Origin: CAZILN01 sp964540005
Lineage (GTDB): Bacteria > Bacteroidota > Bacteroidia > Bacteroidales > SM23-62
NCBI GenBank assembly: GCA_964540005.1
Contig: CAZILN010000324.1
Coordinates: forward strand, 1-22,739
Length of the DNA: 22,739 nt
Direction of reading: 5' to 3'
Positions 1 through 8,642 of this stretch are shown one piece after another. The position numbers were made by a program, and so were the translations under genes. The notes below the pieces were generated by a model, which had not been told where the DNA came from, made no database searches, and saw nothing but the letters and a program-made list of their open reading frames with translations. How positions within the stretch are numbered: position 1 is the stretch's first letter; every line of letters begins with the position of its first letter.

Positions 1-606
1 ATGGCCCGTTTCCAGAATAACGGCCAGAGCTGTATTGCTGCAAAAAGATTTATCATCCAGGACAGCATATATGAAGACTTCCTCTCAGGTTTTACCACCC
101 TGGTAAAGGAACTGAAAACAGGTGACCCCATGGACCCGGAAACCATCATCGGTCCGGTTGCCCGCAAGGACCTCCTCCTGGAGCTCGAGGACCAGATCAA
201 CCAGATCATTACCAGCGGAGGTAAGATCATTTGTGGTGGTAAGCGTCTGGGACGTACCATTCTTGAACCGACTATTGTTACAGAACTCGATATTGATGAC
301 CCTGTTAATAAAGAAGAACTCTTCGGTCCGGTTATACCAATTTTTAAATTCCATAGTACTGAAGAAGCTATCGGGATGGCCAATGAAACCCCGTTCGGAC
401 TGGGTGCCAGTGTATGGACAAAAGACGAGGAAAAAGCTGCACGGGTAGCAGCAGGGATAGAATCCGGTACCGTTGCTGTAAACGGAATGGTGAAATCCGA
501 ACCAGGACTCCCCTTTGGCGGGATTAAGGCCTCCGGCTTCGGAAGGGAATTATCCCTGTATGGCCTGCGTGAATTCCTCAATATTAAGACAGTGAGCTAT
601 TATTGA
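1..606 (+). CDS. NAD(P)-dependent aldehyde dehydrogenase, C-terminal part (cut by window start)
   Basis: This is the last 201 residues of an aldehyde dehydrogenase, which oxidises an aldehyde to the acid with NAD(P)+ in the cytoplasm. The catalytic cysteine is Cys11, in NNGQSCIAAKRF. The conserved EELFGPV segment is at 105-111, with Glu106 and Phe108 contacting the cofactor. The C-terminal PFGGIKASGFGRE block is at 171-183. A full enzyme has about 455-490 residues, so the nucleotide-binding domain and the general-base Glu lie upstream of the window. The ATG at base 1 is therefore an internal Met. The wording around the Cys resembles the short succinate-semialdehyde dehydrogenases (Sad/YneI type), but the substrate cannot be fixed from this fragment. 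It converges with aat; the 73-base gap shows no convincing terminator. Confidence 0.9.
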   Translation: MARFQNNGQSCIAAKRFIIQDSIYEDFLSGFTTLVKELKTGDPMDPETIIGPVARKDLLLELEDQINQIITSGGKIICGGKRLGRTILEPTIVTELDIDDPVNKEELFGPVIPIFKFHSTEEAIGMANETPFGLGASVWTKDEEKAARVAAGIESGTVAVNGMVKSEPGLPFGGIKASGFGRELSLYGLREFLNIKTVSYY

Positions 607-679
607 GCCCGCAGATTGATCAAACATTGCAGTGTTATGACTTCTGGTCCGGCACAGATTGCTGATCCTCCGGAATAAT

Positions 680-1378
680 TCAGTCAGCCTTTTCTGTTTG
701 TCCCCAGTTACCCCTCCTGGTTTGTGTCTTCAGGGATTTATTTAAAAGAGCAAGGAACTCATCCCTGGGTACATCCTCCGCACCAAGGCTTTTCAGGTGA
801 GCGGTGGACTGCTGCACATCGATAAGGTCGAAGTCCCATTTCCTGAGCTGTTGAACAAGATGATACAGGGCTGCCTTGGACGCATCCCTTTTACTGTGAA
901 ACATTGACTCTCCGAAAAACACGCCTCCGAGTGAAACTCCGTAGAGTCCGCCAACCATCTGTCCGTCAAGATAAGTTTCCACCGAATGGGCATAGCCGGC
1001 CTGGTGAAGTTGCACATAGGCCGTTTTCATTTCAGGGGTGATCCATGTTCCCGGCTGGCCTTTCCTGAGTATCCTGGCACAGCTTTCTATAACAGTTGTA
1101 AAATCACTGTCGAAAACCACTCTGAAGTTTTTGTTCCTGACCGACTGTTGCAGGCTTTTGGATACCTTGAACCGCTGAGGAAAGAGTACCATTCTCGGGT
1201 CAGGACTCCACCACAGAATGGGACTGCCTTCAGCATACCAGGGAAATATCCCCATTGAATAAGCTTCCAGCAGGACAGGTATGGCAAGATCACCTCCTTG
1301 TGCCAGCAATCCGTCTTCACCGGCATCAGCGGGATCGGGGAAGATCCAACTGCGGTATTTGTCAGCTCTGTCACTCAT
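680..1378 (-). CDS. aat: Leucyl/phenylalanyl-tRNA--protein transferase
   Basis: Aat transfers Leu or Phe from aminoacyl-tRNA to the N-terminus of proteins that begin with Arg or Lys, creating an N-degron for ClpS/ClpAP. The 232-residue length is normal for the family. Family blocks are easy to read: GLLAQGGDL at 23-31, GIFPWY at 43-48, WWSPDPR at 56-62, TWIT at 111-114, the glycine-rich GGLYGVSLGG through GESMF at 143-159, and LIDVQQ at 185-190. There is no signal peptide, as expected for a cytoplasmic enzyme. Its ATG lies only 13 bases after the stop of the upstream histidine kinase gene on the same strand, so the two are probably co-transcribed. That pairing looks like shared transcription rather than shared function. 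No clpS is visible here. Confidence 0.96.
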   Translation of the reverse strand: MSDRADKYRSWIFPDPADAGEDGLLAQGGDLAIPVLLEAYSMGIFPWYAEGSPILWWSPDPRMVLFPQRFKVSKSLQQSVRNKNFRVVFDSDFTTVIESCARILRKGQPGTWITPEMKTAYVQLHQAGYAHSVETYLDGQMVGGLYGVSLGGVFFGESMFHSKRDASKAALYHLVQQLRKWDFDLIDVQQSTAHLKSLGAEDVPRDEFLALLNKSLKTQTRRGNWGQTEKAD

Positions 1379-1391
1379 ACAGTGTCTGAGA

Positions 1392-2858
1392 TCAGGTTCC
1401 GTGACTCCCCGGCAGGAACACCCTGAAAATACTGCCCTTTCCTTCAGCGCTCTCGACTTCGAGGCGGCCCCGGTTCAGTTCAATGAATTCCCTGACAAGG
1501 CTGAGTCCCAGGCCCGATCCCTTTTCATTGGCAGTTCCCGGATTGGACAGGCTTTCCTTCAGGGCAAACAGCCTTTTCTGGTTGGCCGGACTGATCCCCA
1601 CTCCTGTATCCCTTACTGTCAGCAGGGTCTCTCCTTCCGTCAATTCAGCCTCTATCGCCACTGATCCGTCACGCGGTGTGAATTTGATGGCATTTGATAT
1701 CAGGTTCCTTACGATGGTCCGGAATGTATCTTCATCACACCAGGCATTGATCTGCGGGTTTATATCACAGCGCAGCTTTATCCCTTTCTCAGAAGCGCCT
1801 TCCCTGAACAGTATGATCATATCACTGACAACCGGGTTCAGGGGAACTGATGAAGGTACTATCCGGATTTTACCGGTCTGCATCCTCGACCAGTTCAGCA
1901 GGTTATCAAGAAGGATCAATCCGCGTGCATTGGTTTCATGGATCACCCTTATGGCTTTGTGTACATCTTCAGGATCCATCTGGTCAGAATGATCTGCAAG
2001 GGTTTCTGACACAGAATTCACTACAGTGAGTGGATTCCGCAGGTCGTGGCTGATCACCGACTGCAGTTTGTCCCGGGTACTGACCAGTTGTTGCAATTCC
2101 TCATTCTGCTGCCTGATCTGATCATTCTTCTCATTCAGCTCAATATTGACCTCCTGCTCGTAAGATAGTTTTTCCTCCAGGAATTTCTTCTCCTGTGTCT
2201 CCAGCATCAGTTTTACCTCAGATTCCTTTTTATCGGCAATGATTCCTTCCTGCCGCCTTATCAGTTCCACAACCAGCCTGGGTATATGCAGGAGCATTAT
2301 CCCGAACATCGCCATGTACATCGATTTGTAAAAGTGTCCGGCCGGGTCCGAGGATACAACCATCCCGATCAGGGACTTATCAATATCGGGATACCTCATG
2401 TAGTAGATCAGGTTGAAACAGAAGATGGTATAGACCGTGGCAAATATCACCAGTTTACGGTCATAGCGCAATACCGAAAGAAAGAGGAGAATATGATAAA
2501 TAAAAATAGAAGCTGTAACTGAAACCGCCAGTTCGGAAAACAGAAGGGAATAAACATATATATGAAGTGACAGTACACTGACATCGACAAATACAGACAT
2601 ATACCTGATCCAGTATGGAATCTTTCCCATCCTGAACATCAACTGCAGGAAAACATTGTAGACAATGAAAATGGACACCGGGATAACAGACCAGGAGGCC
2701 TCCCGTACCTGACCCTTGAAGAACATAACGATGATCAGCAGAAAGATCAGGACTACCAGAAGCCAGCGGAAACGCATGGCTATCTTCTCGCCATGGATGC
2801 CCCCGTCCTGATACAGGTAATGAAGGATCTCGGAATCGGCAGGAAGTACCCGTTTCAT
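1392..2858 (-). CDS. Membrane sensor histidine kinase (HisKA + HATPase_c), orphan
   Basis: This 488-residue protein autophosphorylates a histidine on an unknown cue and should pass the phosphate to a response regulator. The N-terminal part has about six hydrophobic segments (roughly 31-48, 56-75, 86-106, 110-130, 137-153, 178-198) with no extracytoplasmic domain of any size, so sensing is probably within the membrane. A charged coiled coil (about 200-262) leads to the HisKA H-box ISHDLRNPL with phospho-acceptor His271. The ATP-binding domain shows the N-box (Asn385, Asn389), the G1 box DTGVGI (417-422) and the G2 box GSGLGL (447-452), so the kinase looks intact. No receiver or output domain is fused and no response regulator is in the window. 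It is divergent from the ABC permease, with a 113-base shared upstream region, and is followed by aat. The stimulus is unknown. Confidence 0.93.
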   Translation of the reverse strand: MKRVLPADSEILHYLYQDGGIHGEKIAMRFRWLLVVLIFLLIIVMFFKGQVREASWSVIPVSIFIVYNVFLQLMFRMGKIPYWIRYMSVFVDVSVLSLHIYVYSLLFSELAVSVTASIFIYHILLFLSVLRYDRKLVIFATVYTIFCFNLIYYMRYPDIDKSLIGMVVSSDPAGHFYKSMYMAMFGIMLLHIPRLVVELIRRQEGIIADKKESEVKLMLETQEKKFLEEKLSYEQEVNIELNEKNDQIRQQNEELQQLVSTRDKLQSVISHDLRNPLTVVNSVSETLADHSDQMDPEDVHKAIRVIHETNARGLILLDNLLNWSRMQTGKIRIVPSSVPLNPVVSDMIILFREGASEKGIKLRCDINPQINAWCDEDTFRTIVRNLISNAIKFTPRDGSVAIEAELTEGETLLTVRDTGVGISPANQKRLFALKESLSNPGTANEKGSGLGLSLVREFIELNRGRLEVESAEGKGSIFRVFLPGSHGT

Positions 2859-2971
2859 AAGTTCAGGTTAACTTGAGGCAAATGTTCATCTTTATAAATG
2901 TAAATACTATTATTAATTGCTGCAATGATTTACTAACTTAATCGTCTTTATTGTAACCAAACCTCAGACCC

Positions 2972-5347
2972 ATGTTTCGTAATTATCTTGTCACTGCGTT
3001 CCGGACCATCTTCCGGCAGAAAGGATATTCCCTTATCAATATTCTCGGACTTGCCATAGGCATGGCCTGTACCCTGCTGATCCTGCTGTGGGTACAGGAT
3101 GAGCTGAGTTATGACAGGTTCCATGAAAATGCCGATCGGCTGTACCGTGTTGAAGAGGACCAGTATTATTCAGGTGAAGTCTATCATGTCACTGTAACAC
3201 CATACCCCAGTGGACCTGTATGGAAAGAAGAGATCCCTGAAATTGAAGATGCCTGCAGGTGGCAGTGGCCATCAGGTATGTTGTTTAAATACGGTGAAAA
3301 ATCATTTTATGAGAGAGGCACAGTAGCTGTGGACTCCTCCTTCCTTACCATGTTCTCAATCCCCCTGCTTGAAGGTGACATCAGAACAGCACTGTCAGAT
3401 CCCTGGTCAGCCGTATTGACAAGGGAAACGGCAGAAAAGTATTTTGGGGATGAGGATCCCCTGGGCCACTCACTTAATGTTAATGATGAATATGAGTTTA
3501 CCGTCACCGGCATCATCCAGGAACCCCCGGCTAACTCAATAATGGACTTTGATATACTTGTGCCTTTTGAGTACATGAAAAAAACCGGGCAGTACCAGGA
3601 CCACTGGGGGAGCAACTCGATACGCACCTATGTATTGCTGGATCAAAATGCTATTATAGATACTGTGAATGCCAAGTTGACAAGAGTTTACAAGCAGAAC
3701 CTCACAGACGGGACAACCGATTTTATGGTGGCCTCATTCCCAAGAATACACCTGCACTCCCATTTCGGATACGGACATTCACCCGGGGCAATAGTGTATG
3801 TATACATCTTCTCTGCTATCGCCCTCTTTGTGCTGCTGATCGCCTGCATCAACTTCATGAACCTTACCACTGCGCGCTCTGCCAGCCGGGCCAGGGAAAT
3901 CGGCCTGAGAAAGGTGACAGGAGCATACCGAAGGAATATAATTATCCAGTTCCTTGGTGAATCAGTCATACTGGCAACTATCTCACTTATTATTGCATTG
4001 ATAGTAGTATCTGTTGTTCTTTTACCCTTTAATCGACTGTCAGGAAAGGAATTCAGCCTGGATCAGGTCTTCAATTACAGGTTTATCCTTGGTTTTATCC
4101 TGATCACTATTATTACCGGACTGGTTGCCGGAAGTTATCCTTCCCTGTTCCTTTCCTCATTCAAACCGGTTACTATTATGAAAGGTGAACTGAGCACCGG
4201 GAGCAGGAGCGGGTGGCTCAGGAAGGTACTTGTTATCTTTCAGTTTACCCTGTCAATCGGGCTGGCCATAGCCAGTATTGTCCTTTTCAACCAGTTGCAA
4301 TATATGAGGAATAAGGATCTTGGCTACAATAAGGACCATATTGTCTATATGTCAATACGCGGAGGGAATATTCGGGACTCTTATGCCACTCTTAAAAATG
4401 AGCTGTTAAAAGATCCGCTGATACTGGGCGTTGCGGCCAGCAATCATGAGCCATCGAATATAGGCAGTAATTCAGGTGGCGCCGACTGGGAAGGCAAGGA
4501 TCCGGAACTCAGATTACTGATAAGCACCAATGCTATTGATGTTGATTATACCAGGGTAATGGAAATTGAAATAAAGGAAGGAAGGAGTTTTTCAGATGAT
4601 TTTCCCGGGGATATGGTTACAGATTCGACGGCACAGTATCTTATTAACGAGGAACTGGCCAGGATCATGGATGTGGAAGAAACCGTTGGCACCCGGTTCG
4701 AGATCTGGGGAATGAAAGGAACTGTAATAGGCGTCATGAAAGATTTTCATTTCCAGTCTACCAAGTACAAGATCGAACCACTCCTTTTTATACAGACACC
4801 GGTGGAGTGGCTGAATTATGCGGTCATCCGTATTGCCCCTGACGACGTGGTTAAGGCAGTTGAGGTCATTGAAAACACCTGGGAGGATATCATCCCTGCA
4901 TACCCTTTCGAATACCAGTTTATGGATGAAGATTTCGATAACATGTACCGGGCGGAAGAACGTATGAGCACCCTGTTGAAGTATTTCACCGTCCTGGCAT
5001 TGGTCATTGCATGTCTGGGCCTGTTCGGACTGGCTTCCTTCACCGCCATGCAAAAAACACGGGAAATCGGTATCCGGAAGGTAATGGGAGCCAGGGTGGG
5101 CACAGTTGTACTGCTGTTGATGCGAGAGTTCTCCATCCTTGTAGTGATTTCATGTGTACTGGGAAGCATTGCTTCCTGGCTGTTGATGAATAACTGGCTT
5201 CAGGATTTTGCCTACAGAACATCGCTATCATGGTGGATATTTGTGCTTGCTTCCCTGGCGGCACTTATCATTGCCATCCTTACGGTCAGTTTCCAGGCTG
5301 CCAGAGCCGCCCTGACCAACCCTGCAGATGCACTTAGGTATGAGTGA
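2972..5347 (+). CDS. ABC transporter permease, MacB/FtsX type with two FtsX units
   Basis: A 791-residue inner-membrane permease of the type VII (MacB-like) ABC class. It has TM1 at 21-41, a first periplasmic MacB core domain (about 45-270), three helices (about 276-300, 330-355, 370-395), a further helix (about 416-440), a second periplasmic domain (about 445-665) and three final helices (about 669-693, 709-738, 752-780). Each FtsX unit carries the cytoplasmic coupling motif, REIGLRKVTGA near 309-319 and REIGIRKVMGA near 697-707. This internal duplication gives eight helices in one chain, a common Bacteroidota architecture. Such permeases need a separate ATPase, and none is encoded in the window. 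Related systems move lipoproteins or peptides or transmit force across the envelope; the substrate here cannot be inferred. The next gene starts within its last codons. Confidence 0.92.
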   Translation: MFRNYLVTAFRTIFRQKGYSLINILGLAIGMACTLLILLWVQDELSYDRFHENADRLYRVEEDQYYSGEVYHVTVTPYPSGPVWKEEIPEIEDACRWQWPSGMLFKYGEKSFYERGTVAVDSSFLTMFSIPLLEGDIRTALSDPWSAVLTRETAEKYFGDEDPLGHSLNVNDEYEFTVTGIIQEPPANSIMDFDILVPFEYMKKTGQYQDHWGSNSIRTYVLLDQNAIIDTVNAKLTRVYKQNLTDGTTDFMVASFPRIHLHSHFGYGHSPGAIVYVYIFSAIALFVLLIACINFMNLTTARSASRAREIGLRKVTGAYRRNIIIQFLGESVILATISLIIALIVVSVVLLPFNRLSGKEFSLDQVFNYRFILGFILITIITGLVAGSYPSLFLSSFKPVTIMKGELSTGSRSGWLRKVLVIFQFTLSIGLAIASIVLFNQLQYMRNKDLGYNKDHIVYMSIRGGNIRDSYATLKNELLKDPLILGVAASNHEPSNIGSNSGGADWEGKDPELRLLISTNAIDVDYTRVMEIEIKEGRSFSDDFPGDMVTDSTAQYLINEELARIMDVEETVGTRFEIWGMKGTVIGVMKDFHFQSTKYKIEPLLFIQTPVEWLNYAVIRIAPDDVVKAVEVIENTWEDIIPAYPFEYQFMDEDFDNMYRAEERMSTLLKYFTVLALVIACLGLFGLASFTAMQKTREIGIRKVMGARVGTVVLLLMREFSILVVISCVLGSIASWLLMNNWLQDFAYRTSLSWWIFVLASLAALIIAILTVSFQAARAALTNPADALRYE

Positions 5348-6032
5348 CCCGATCGGATCGATTCAGTTATGCCAGGAAAGATCATCACTGCCCGCTGCAG
5401 ATATTGGCGGTTTCATTGATAATTACCAGATCACATGGAACAATATCAATGAACTGATCAGCAAAAACCTCCAACAGCTTACTGATCCTAAAGACAAGAC
5501 AATCCTCCTGCACAGCAACAGCTCGACTATTTGTGGAATTTTCAAAGAAATCGCTGAGCTTAAGCATAAGGTCAGAATCATCCAGACTGAATCACGCCCG
5601 GTAATGGAAGGCAGGATACAGGCCTCACGGCTGGCAGAGCTGGGATTCCAGGTGACCATCATCACCGATGCCAGCGTTAACAGGTATATGGAACAAGCAG
5701 ATATTGCCATTCTGGGTGCAGATGCTGTTTATCCTGAATATTTCATCAACAAGTCAGGAAGCCATTCCATAGCACTGGCCTGCAGGGACAACGAAAAATC
5801 ATGCCTGGTCGTTTGCGACAGCAGGAAACTGTGGCTGAACCAGTATAAAGACATCCCTGCAGGGGATGCTCATAATCAGCCTGCACCATCACATGAGGTC
5901 TGGAATGACCCGCCCGCCAATGTAATAATTGAAAACCACTACTTCGAAAGGATCCCAAACCGGCTCATAAACTGGTTTGTTTTCGAGGACCAAACCATAG
6001 CGGGAAATCATATCAATGAACTTGTCCGATAA
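5328..6032 (+). CDS. eIF-2B alpha/beta/delta-fold protein (MtnA / ribose-1,5-bisphosphate isomerase superfamily)
   Basis: A 234-residue cytoplasmic protein with the Rossmann-like core of the IF-2B family (Pfam PF01008), which includes methylthioribose-1-phosphate isomerase (MtnA), ribose-1,5-bisphosphate isomerase and eIF2B regulatory subunits. Visible family motifs are LLHSNSST (60-67), IIQTESRPVMEGR (84-96), ADIAILGADAV (124-134) with the conserved Asp132, and INKSGS (140-145). It is shorter than MtnA (about 350 residues) or eIF2B subunits (about 300), with most of the N-terminal helical domain missing. The isomerases use a Cys in the THCNTG-like loop; here that position reads Ser. A sugar-phosphate-binding role is plausible, but isomerase activity is doubtful. 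The ATG at 5328 and a second at 5340 both lie before the permease stop (5345-5347), so translation is probably coupled to the permease. The start choice is uncertain. Confidence 0.75.
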   Translation: MHLGMSDPIGSIQLCQERSSLPAADIGGFIDNYQITWNNINELISKNLQQLTDPKDKTILLHSNSSTICGIFKEIAELKHKVRIIQTESRPVMEGRIQASRLAELGFQVTIITDASVNRYMEQADIAILGADAVYPEYFINKSGSHSIALACRDNEKSCLVVCDSRKLWLNQYKDIPAGDAHNQPAPSHEVWNDPPANVIIENHYFERIPNRLINWFVFEDQTIAGNHINELVR

Positions 6033-6137
6033 CGAACACTCCCTGTTCGCTAGTATTACAAATGCTGCTTCGTTCACAACTGTCTCATTTACTTGAATAT
6101 AGTGAAAATCAGCGTAGTGCGTCATATTGCATGATAT

Positions 6138-7130
6138 TTGAAGAATTTGACCAAAAAAGATATGGTTGCCCCTGTATCCATCACATCTTTCCTTTTTTCC
6201 CTCCACTCGATCCTTACTCCTTTTTCTGAAAACATGCATATGACCACCATGTGCAACGGGAAATATTTTGGCCAACCTGTACCTGGGATCAGGGCAGAGA
6301 AGTTCGCTCCTGAAATCATTTCACAGGAAGGACGTTATGAATATGCACCGCATTTCTCACCCAATGGTAAGGAGTTTTTATTTACAGTTCAGGATGATCG
6401 TGAGTCGGATTCTTACCTTATGCATTCAAAAATGATCAAAAAGATATGGACCGAACCCCGGAGACTGAGCCTCTCGAATGGCAGGAGATCAGCAGAAATG
6501 GAGGCTTTCTTCACTCCCGATGGTAAGAAAATATACTTTGCCGCTTATGATACAGGTTTGGATGTCAGGATATGGCAGACCAGGAACCGCCTGGTTAAAA
6601 ACCCACAGGCCGAGTTACTTGACTCCCTGCTGAATGAGGGACCGGTCTTCTATCCCACTTCATCAGATAAAAACAGGATCTTTTACACAAATCTTTCGGA
6701 GATGAAAATCTATTCAGCCAGGAAAAAAAATGGCAGCTATTCTGTCCTGAAAGACGAACAGATCCCGTTTGGCGGACATCCTTTCATTGATCCCGACGAG
6801 CGCTTTATGCTGCTTGACGGGATAGAGGAGGATGGTCATGGGAAACGTGACATTTATGTGGTCGTTAAAATGAAGGACGGGACGTGGTCCGAGCCTTTAA
6901 ACCTGGGGAAGGCGGTAAATTCTTCCTGTTCGGAGACATGCCCCTCCCTGTCACACGATGGCAAATACCTGTTTTTCAGCCGGTACGATGATCTGAATGA
7001 AATGTCCGATATTTACTGGATCGATGCCTCCATTATTGGTGAACGCATCAGAGAGGAGCTGGATATTAAGGTCCCTGTAGCAAGCCGTGAAGTTTTTTCT
7101 TTCTGGATCTTTTATGCAGCCATATTCTGA
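6138..7130 (+). CDS. PD40 (TolB/WD40-like) beta-propeller protein, paralogue 1
   Basis: A 330-residue protein made largely of PD40 repeats (PF07676, the TolB-type propeller blade). Blade cores read SPNGKEFLF (74-82), TPDGKKIYF (126-134), DPDERFMLL (218-226) and SHDGKYLFF (272-280). It shares an N-terminal signature, KYFGQ...PG...FAPEI (42-60), and the IYWI near the C-terminus with the PD40 lipoprotein at 9555-10556, so the two are paralogues. The reading frame opens with TTG at 6138, or with ATG at 6162. A hydrophobic stretch at residues 11-28 could be a signal peptide or anchor, but there is no lipobox, unlike the paralogue. It ends in an unusual hydrophobic tail (FSFWIFYAAIF) absent from the paralogue. 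The location is probably periplasmic or outer membrane. The ligand and role are unknown; the likely function is protein-protein or polysaccharide binding. Confidence 0.78.
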   Translation: MKNLTKKDMVAPVSITSFLFSLHSILTPFSENMHMTTMCNGKYFGQPVPGIRAEKFAPEIISQEGRYEYAPHFSPNGKEFLFTVQDDRESDSYLMHSKMIKKIWTEPRRLSLSNGRRSAEMEAFFTPDGKKIYFAAYDTGLDVRIWQTRNRLVKNPQAELLDSLLNEGPVFYPTSSDKNRIFYTNLSEMKIYSARKKNGSYSVLKDEQIPFGGHPFIDPDERFMLLDGIEEDGHGKRDIYVVVKMKDGTWSEPLNLGKAVNSSCSETCPSLSHDGKYLFFSRYDDLNEMSDIYWIDASIIGERIREELDIKVPVASREVFSFWIFYAAIF

Positions 7131-7158
7131 TCAATGCTGAAAATACCTGTATAGCCCG

Positions 7159-8631
7159 ATGCTCCGAGCATTTATAATAGTTGCTGGAATTATAATTTCA
7201 AGTTCTGCCTGTACCCGGAAAGATCCAAATAATAATTACACTGAAACAACAGGCGACTCCCTGTATGATGCCTGGATCACTCTTAGCGATAAGGGCATTC
7301 AGTCTGAGCAGCAGCTTAAAACAGAGCTCAGCAACCTGCAGATGGTCTATCCGGCAAGGGCATTAGCAAGGAGACAAAAAAGAAGGACCTTCCCCGGATT
7401 GTTTGATGAAAGGGACCTCCCCCTTTACGATAAATATCTTGAACAGCTTGAAAAGACCGGAGCGGAGGTTCACATTCAGAGCAAGTGGCTGAACGGCGTT
7501 TCAGTCCTGGCAAACCGCCAGCAGCTGGAGGAGATCAGGAATTTAAGTTTTGTAAGTGAGGTCAGCGATATTCATTTGCATGATCCCGACAGAACTTCCT
7601 TCCGTAATCCGCAACTCTCCGGGTTTCCCCCGTCCCCGGACTTTCCGGCCGATCCGTCTGACTTATATGAAAGTAACCATTATGGTCTTGCAGATGCGCA
7701 GCTTCAGCAGTTAAACCTTATTGCTCTGCATGAGAAGGGATTTACCGGGAAGGATGTCATCATCGCTGTCCTTGATACCGGCTTTGAGCTGGACCACCAG
7801 GCTTTTAATAACTCCAAACATTCCATCAGGGTGCTGAAGCAGTGGGACCTGGTAAATAATGACAGCCTGACGATCCCGGAAGAAGGAGATCCGGCGGAGC
7901 AGCACTATCACGGCAGTTTTGTCCTGGGACTGATCGCTGCCTGCATGCCTGGACAATTGATAGGAAGCGCATACGGTGCCAATTTCATACTCTGCAAACC
8001 GGAAGATGCCAATGAAGAATACCTGCTGGAAGAAAAATGGTTTGTAGCTGCCCTGGAATATGCCGAGTTTCATGGAGCTGATATTGTTTCCTCCTCATTG
8101 ACTTTATATGATCACTATGCACAGGAGGAGATGGATGGAAAAACATCGGTCATGGCGGCAGGATGGAACATTGCTACCGGTAACGGCATAATAGGTGTCA
8201 CAGGGGGAGGAAATGCCGGTCACGATAATGATCCTGCCCTTTCCCACCTGGGAGCTTCCGCCGATGCATTTGATCTGATCTCCGTCGGATCGGTTGATCA
8301 ATACGGGCAAATTTCCAGCTTCAGTTCCGATGGCCCCACAACCGACGGCCGTATCAAACCGGAAGTCCTGGCCCGCGGAACCGATGCTTACACGGTCTCA
8401 CCCATCGATAAAGAATTGTATATTCCCATGAGTGGAACATCAATGGCAGCCCCTTTAATGGCGGGGGCCATTGCCTGCCTGCTGCAGGCCCATCCTGGCT
8501 GGGACACAGAGGAACTGCGAACCAGCCTGTTCAGTTCGGGAGATTATTTCAGGCAGCATGGCAAACCGGATAGCCTGTATATTCATGGTTACGGGATACC
8601 GGATATAAGCCGGGCTGCAGGGATCCAATAA
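7159..8631 (+). CDS. Subtilisin-family (S8) serine peptidase, predicted lipoprotein
   Basis: A 490-residue exported protease. The N-terminus is a hydrophobic signal ending SSSAC, consistent with a relaxed Bacteroidota lipobox with Cys18 as the lipidated residue. Residues about 35-140 match the propeptide-like region usual in Bacteroidota S8 enzymes, with a dibasic stretch at 71-76 and SKWLNGVSV at 108-116. The catalytic triad is complete: Asp206 in IAVLDTGFE, His251 in YHGSFVLG and Ser428 in MSGTSMAAP. The oxyanion Asn is Asn352 in GGGNAG. The His block reads HGSFVLG rather than HGTHVAG, a tolerated variant in this phylum. Many relatives end in a T9SS domain; this one stops at the catalytic domain, so surface lipoprotein anchoring probably replaces it. 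The stop is 11 bases before a CPBP membrane protease gene, suggesting an operon. Confidence 0.93.
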   Translation: MLRAFIIVAGIIISSSACTRKDPNNNYTETTGDSLYDAWITLSDKGIQSEQQLKTELSNLQMVYPARALARRQKRRTFPGLFDERDLPLYDKYLEQLEKTGAEVHIQSKWLNGVSVLANRQQLEEIRNLSFVSEVSDIHLHDPDRTSFRNPQLSGFPPSPDFPADPSDLYESNHYGLADAQLQQLNLIALHEKGFTGKDVIIAVLDTGFELDHQAFNNSKHSIRVLKQWDLVNNDSLTIPEEGDPAEQHYHGSFVLGLIAACMPGQLIGSAYGANFILCKPEDANEEYLLEEKWFVAALEYAEFHGADIVSSSLTLYDHYAQEEMDGKTSVMAAGWNIATGNGIIGVTGGGNAGHDNDPALSHLGASADAFDLISVGSVDQYGQISSFSSDGPTTDGRIKPEVLARGTDAYTVSPIDKELYIPMSGTSMAAPLMAGAIACLLQAHPGWDTEELRTSLFSSGDYFRQHGKPDSLYIHGYGIPDISRAAGIQ

Positions 8632-8642
8632 TAAATATACCT

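Noticed and set aside
630..643. AACATTGCAGTGTT inverted repeat between the aldehyde dehydrogenase and aat genes
   Set aside because: Only about five pairs can form around a four-base loop, one of them G-T, with no T tract; likely chance.
2859..2971. Near matches to TAnnTTTG in the kinase/permease divergent region
   Set aside because: GAGGTTTG and AACATTTG on the minus strand each match only seven of eight positions and lack a -33 partner.
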